A DNA stretch of 64,000 nt. Origin: Symbiodinium sp. CCMP2592 (Eukaryota; Sar; Dinophyceae; Suessiales; Symbiodiniaceae). Location: positions 164,410 through 228,409 of the forward strand of contig CAJNDT010001280.1 in NCBI GenBank assembly GCA_905221615.1, given 5' to 3'. The notes below the pieces were generated by a model, which was not told where the DNA came from, did no database searches, and saw only the letters and a program-made list of their open reading frames with translations. Made by a program: the position numbers and the translations under genes. The first letter of the stretch is position 1, and each line of letters opens with the position of its first letter. Of this stretch, positions 63,490 through 64,000 are shown piece after piece.

Positions 63490-64000
63490 TCTCCTCAGCA
63501 GAAGTCTCGCAGAACGTACATGCTAATATCATTATCATAAAGACCCGTAAGTAGCGCATCCAAGTCCAATAACTTCAAGAAGTCTCGTAGATTCTAGTAG
63601 TTCTCACCACGATTTCAAGCCACCCGTCTGGGCACGTCGATCAAGCAATCGCAACATTCGAAGCCCTGCCCCTCAGCCGCCTTAGCCCATAAGTGGGCCT
63701 TCGGATGAGGTTTGAGGCTCTAGGTCTTTGGGTTCAGGGTTGAGGATTTAGGCATTCCGAAGCGTGTTGCTTGATCTTACTTCGTCTCAACAACACGAGC
63801 TATGCGAAAGCACTGTGCCCCTGCCGGAGCGGCTTCTTTTGCGAGCCAGCCCGTGGCAGCACGACTCCCACTGAGCTTTGAGGGCGCTGCCGCCTGAGTT
63901 TAGCAGGCCCAAAGAACACTTCTCTTAACCGAACCTACCCTAATGTTTTGTCGAGACGTTACGATTTCTACATATCGGTCGGCACTTGGGCAAGACAACA
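63490..64000. other. No supported gene at the window end
   Basis: Unique sequence with a few CCCTGAAG-type words. No ORF above 60 codons other than translated microsatellite. Confidence 0.5.

Overview
This window is eukaryotic nuclear DNA, most likely from a dinoflagellate (Suessiales or Symbiodiniaceae type). Four things point there. The heptamer TTTAGGG/CCCTAAA is scattered everywhere from 22 kb on. The large ORF at 19.6-21.7 kb resembles the very abundant transposase-like proteins I recall from Symbiodinium-type genomes. One intron uses a GC donor, and most proposed acceptors read AG|G. There is also a tandem gene array. The organism call is inference; no rRNA, tRNA or other marker gene was seen.

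Region 1 (1-22 kb) is a mobile-element-like compartment. It holds long (AG)n, (CT)n and (TA)n tracts and proline/glutamine/lysine-rich + strand ORFs. A 7.2-7.3 kb unit occurs twice in direct orientation (4191-11400 and 11501-18824), separated by a 100-N gap. Each unit carries a degenerate GGTATTCTATA tract, a 78-codon ORF, a four-fold 41-bp palindrome array, a Pro/Gln-rich protein with a conserved C-terminal block, and a helical protein followed by a Gln-rich, Lys/Ala-rich zinc-knuckle protein. Several reading frames are broken by shifts shared by both copies, so they look like decayed or intron-interrupted genes. Downstream lies one intact 694-codon DDE-transposase-like gene (19632-21716). 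Two degenerate zinc-ribbon ORFs and a palindromic ~122-bp satellite precede the array.

Region 2 (22-64 kb) looks different. It is a background of degenerate TTTAGGG-type sequence in both orientations, studded with at least ten families of 80-145 bp palindromic (MITE-like) elements. A 40-copy, exactly 44-bp satellite sits at 56.4-58.2 kb. Long ORFs are absent, but short coding-like segments can be joined in phase across introns. The best gene is a GNAT-family N-acetyltransferase on the minus strand (26016-27093; four exons, 225 residues). Other split genes are proposed at 30.9-31.4 (+), 33.5-33.9 (-), 34.9-35.1 (-), 35.8-36.0 (-), 36.2-37.1 (-), 40.2-40.5 (+), 44.4-44.8 (-), 48.8-49.3 (+) and 50.3-50.6 (+).

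The most interesting signal is in these introns. Several palindromic elements fall exactly where an intron is needed, with the splice donor inside or next to the terminal inverted repeat and phase preserved. That matches introner-type intron gain by DNA transposons. Other introns in the same region are only 20-37 nt long. Both ideas come from hand translation and rest on transcript evidence I do not have.
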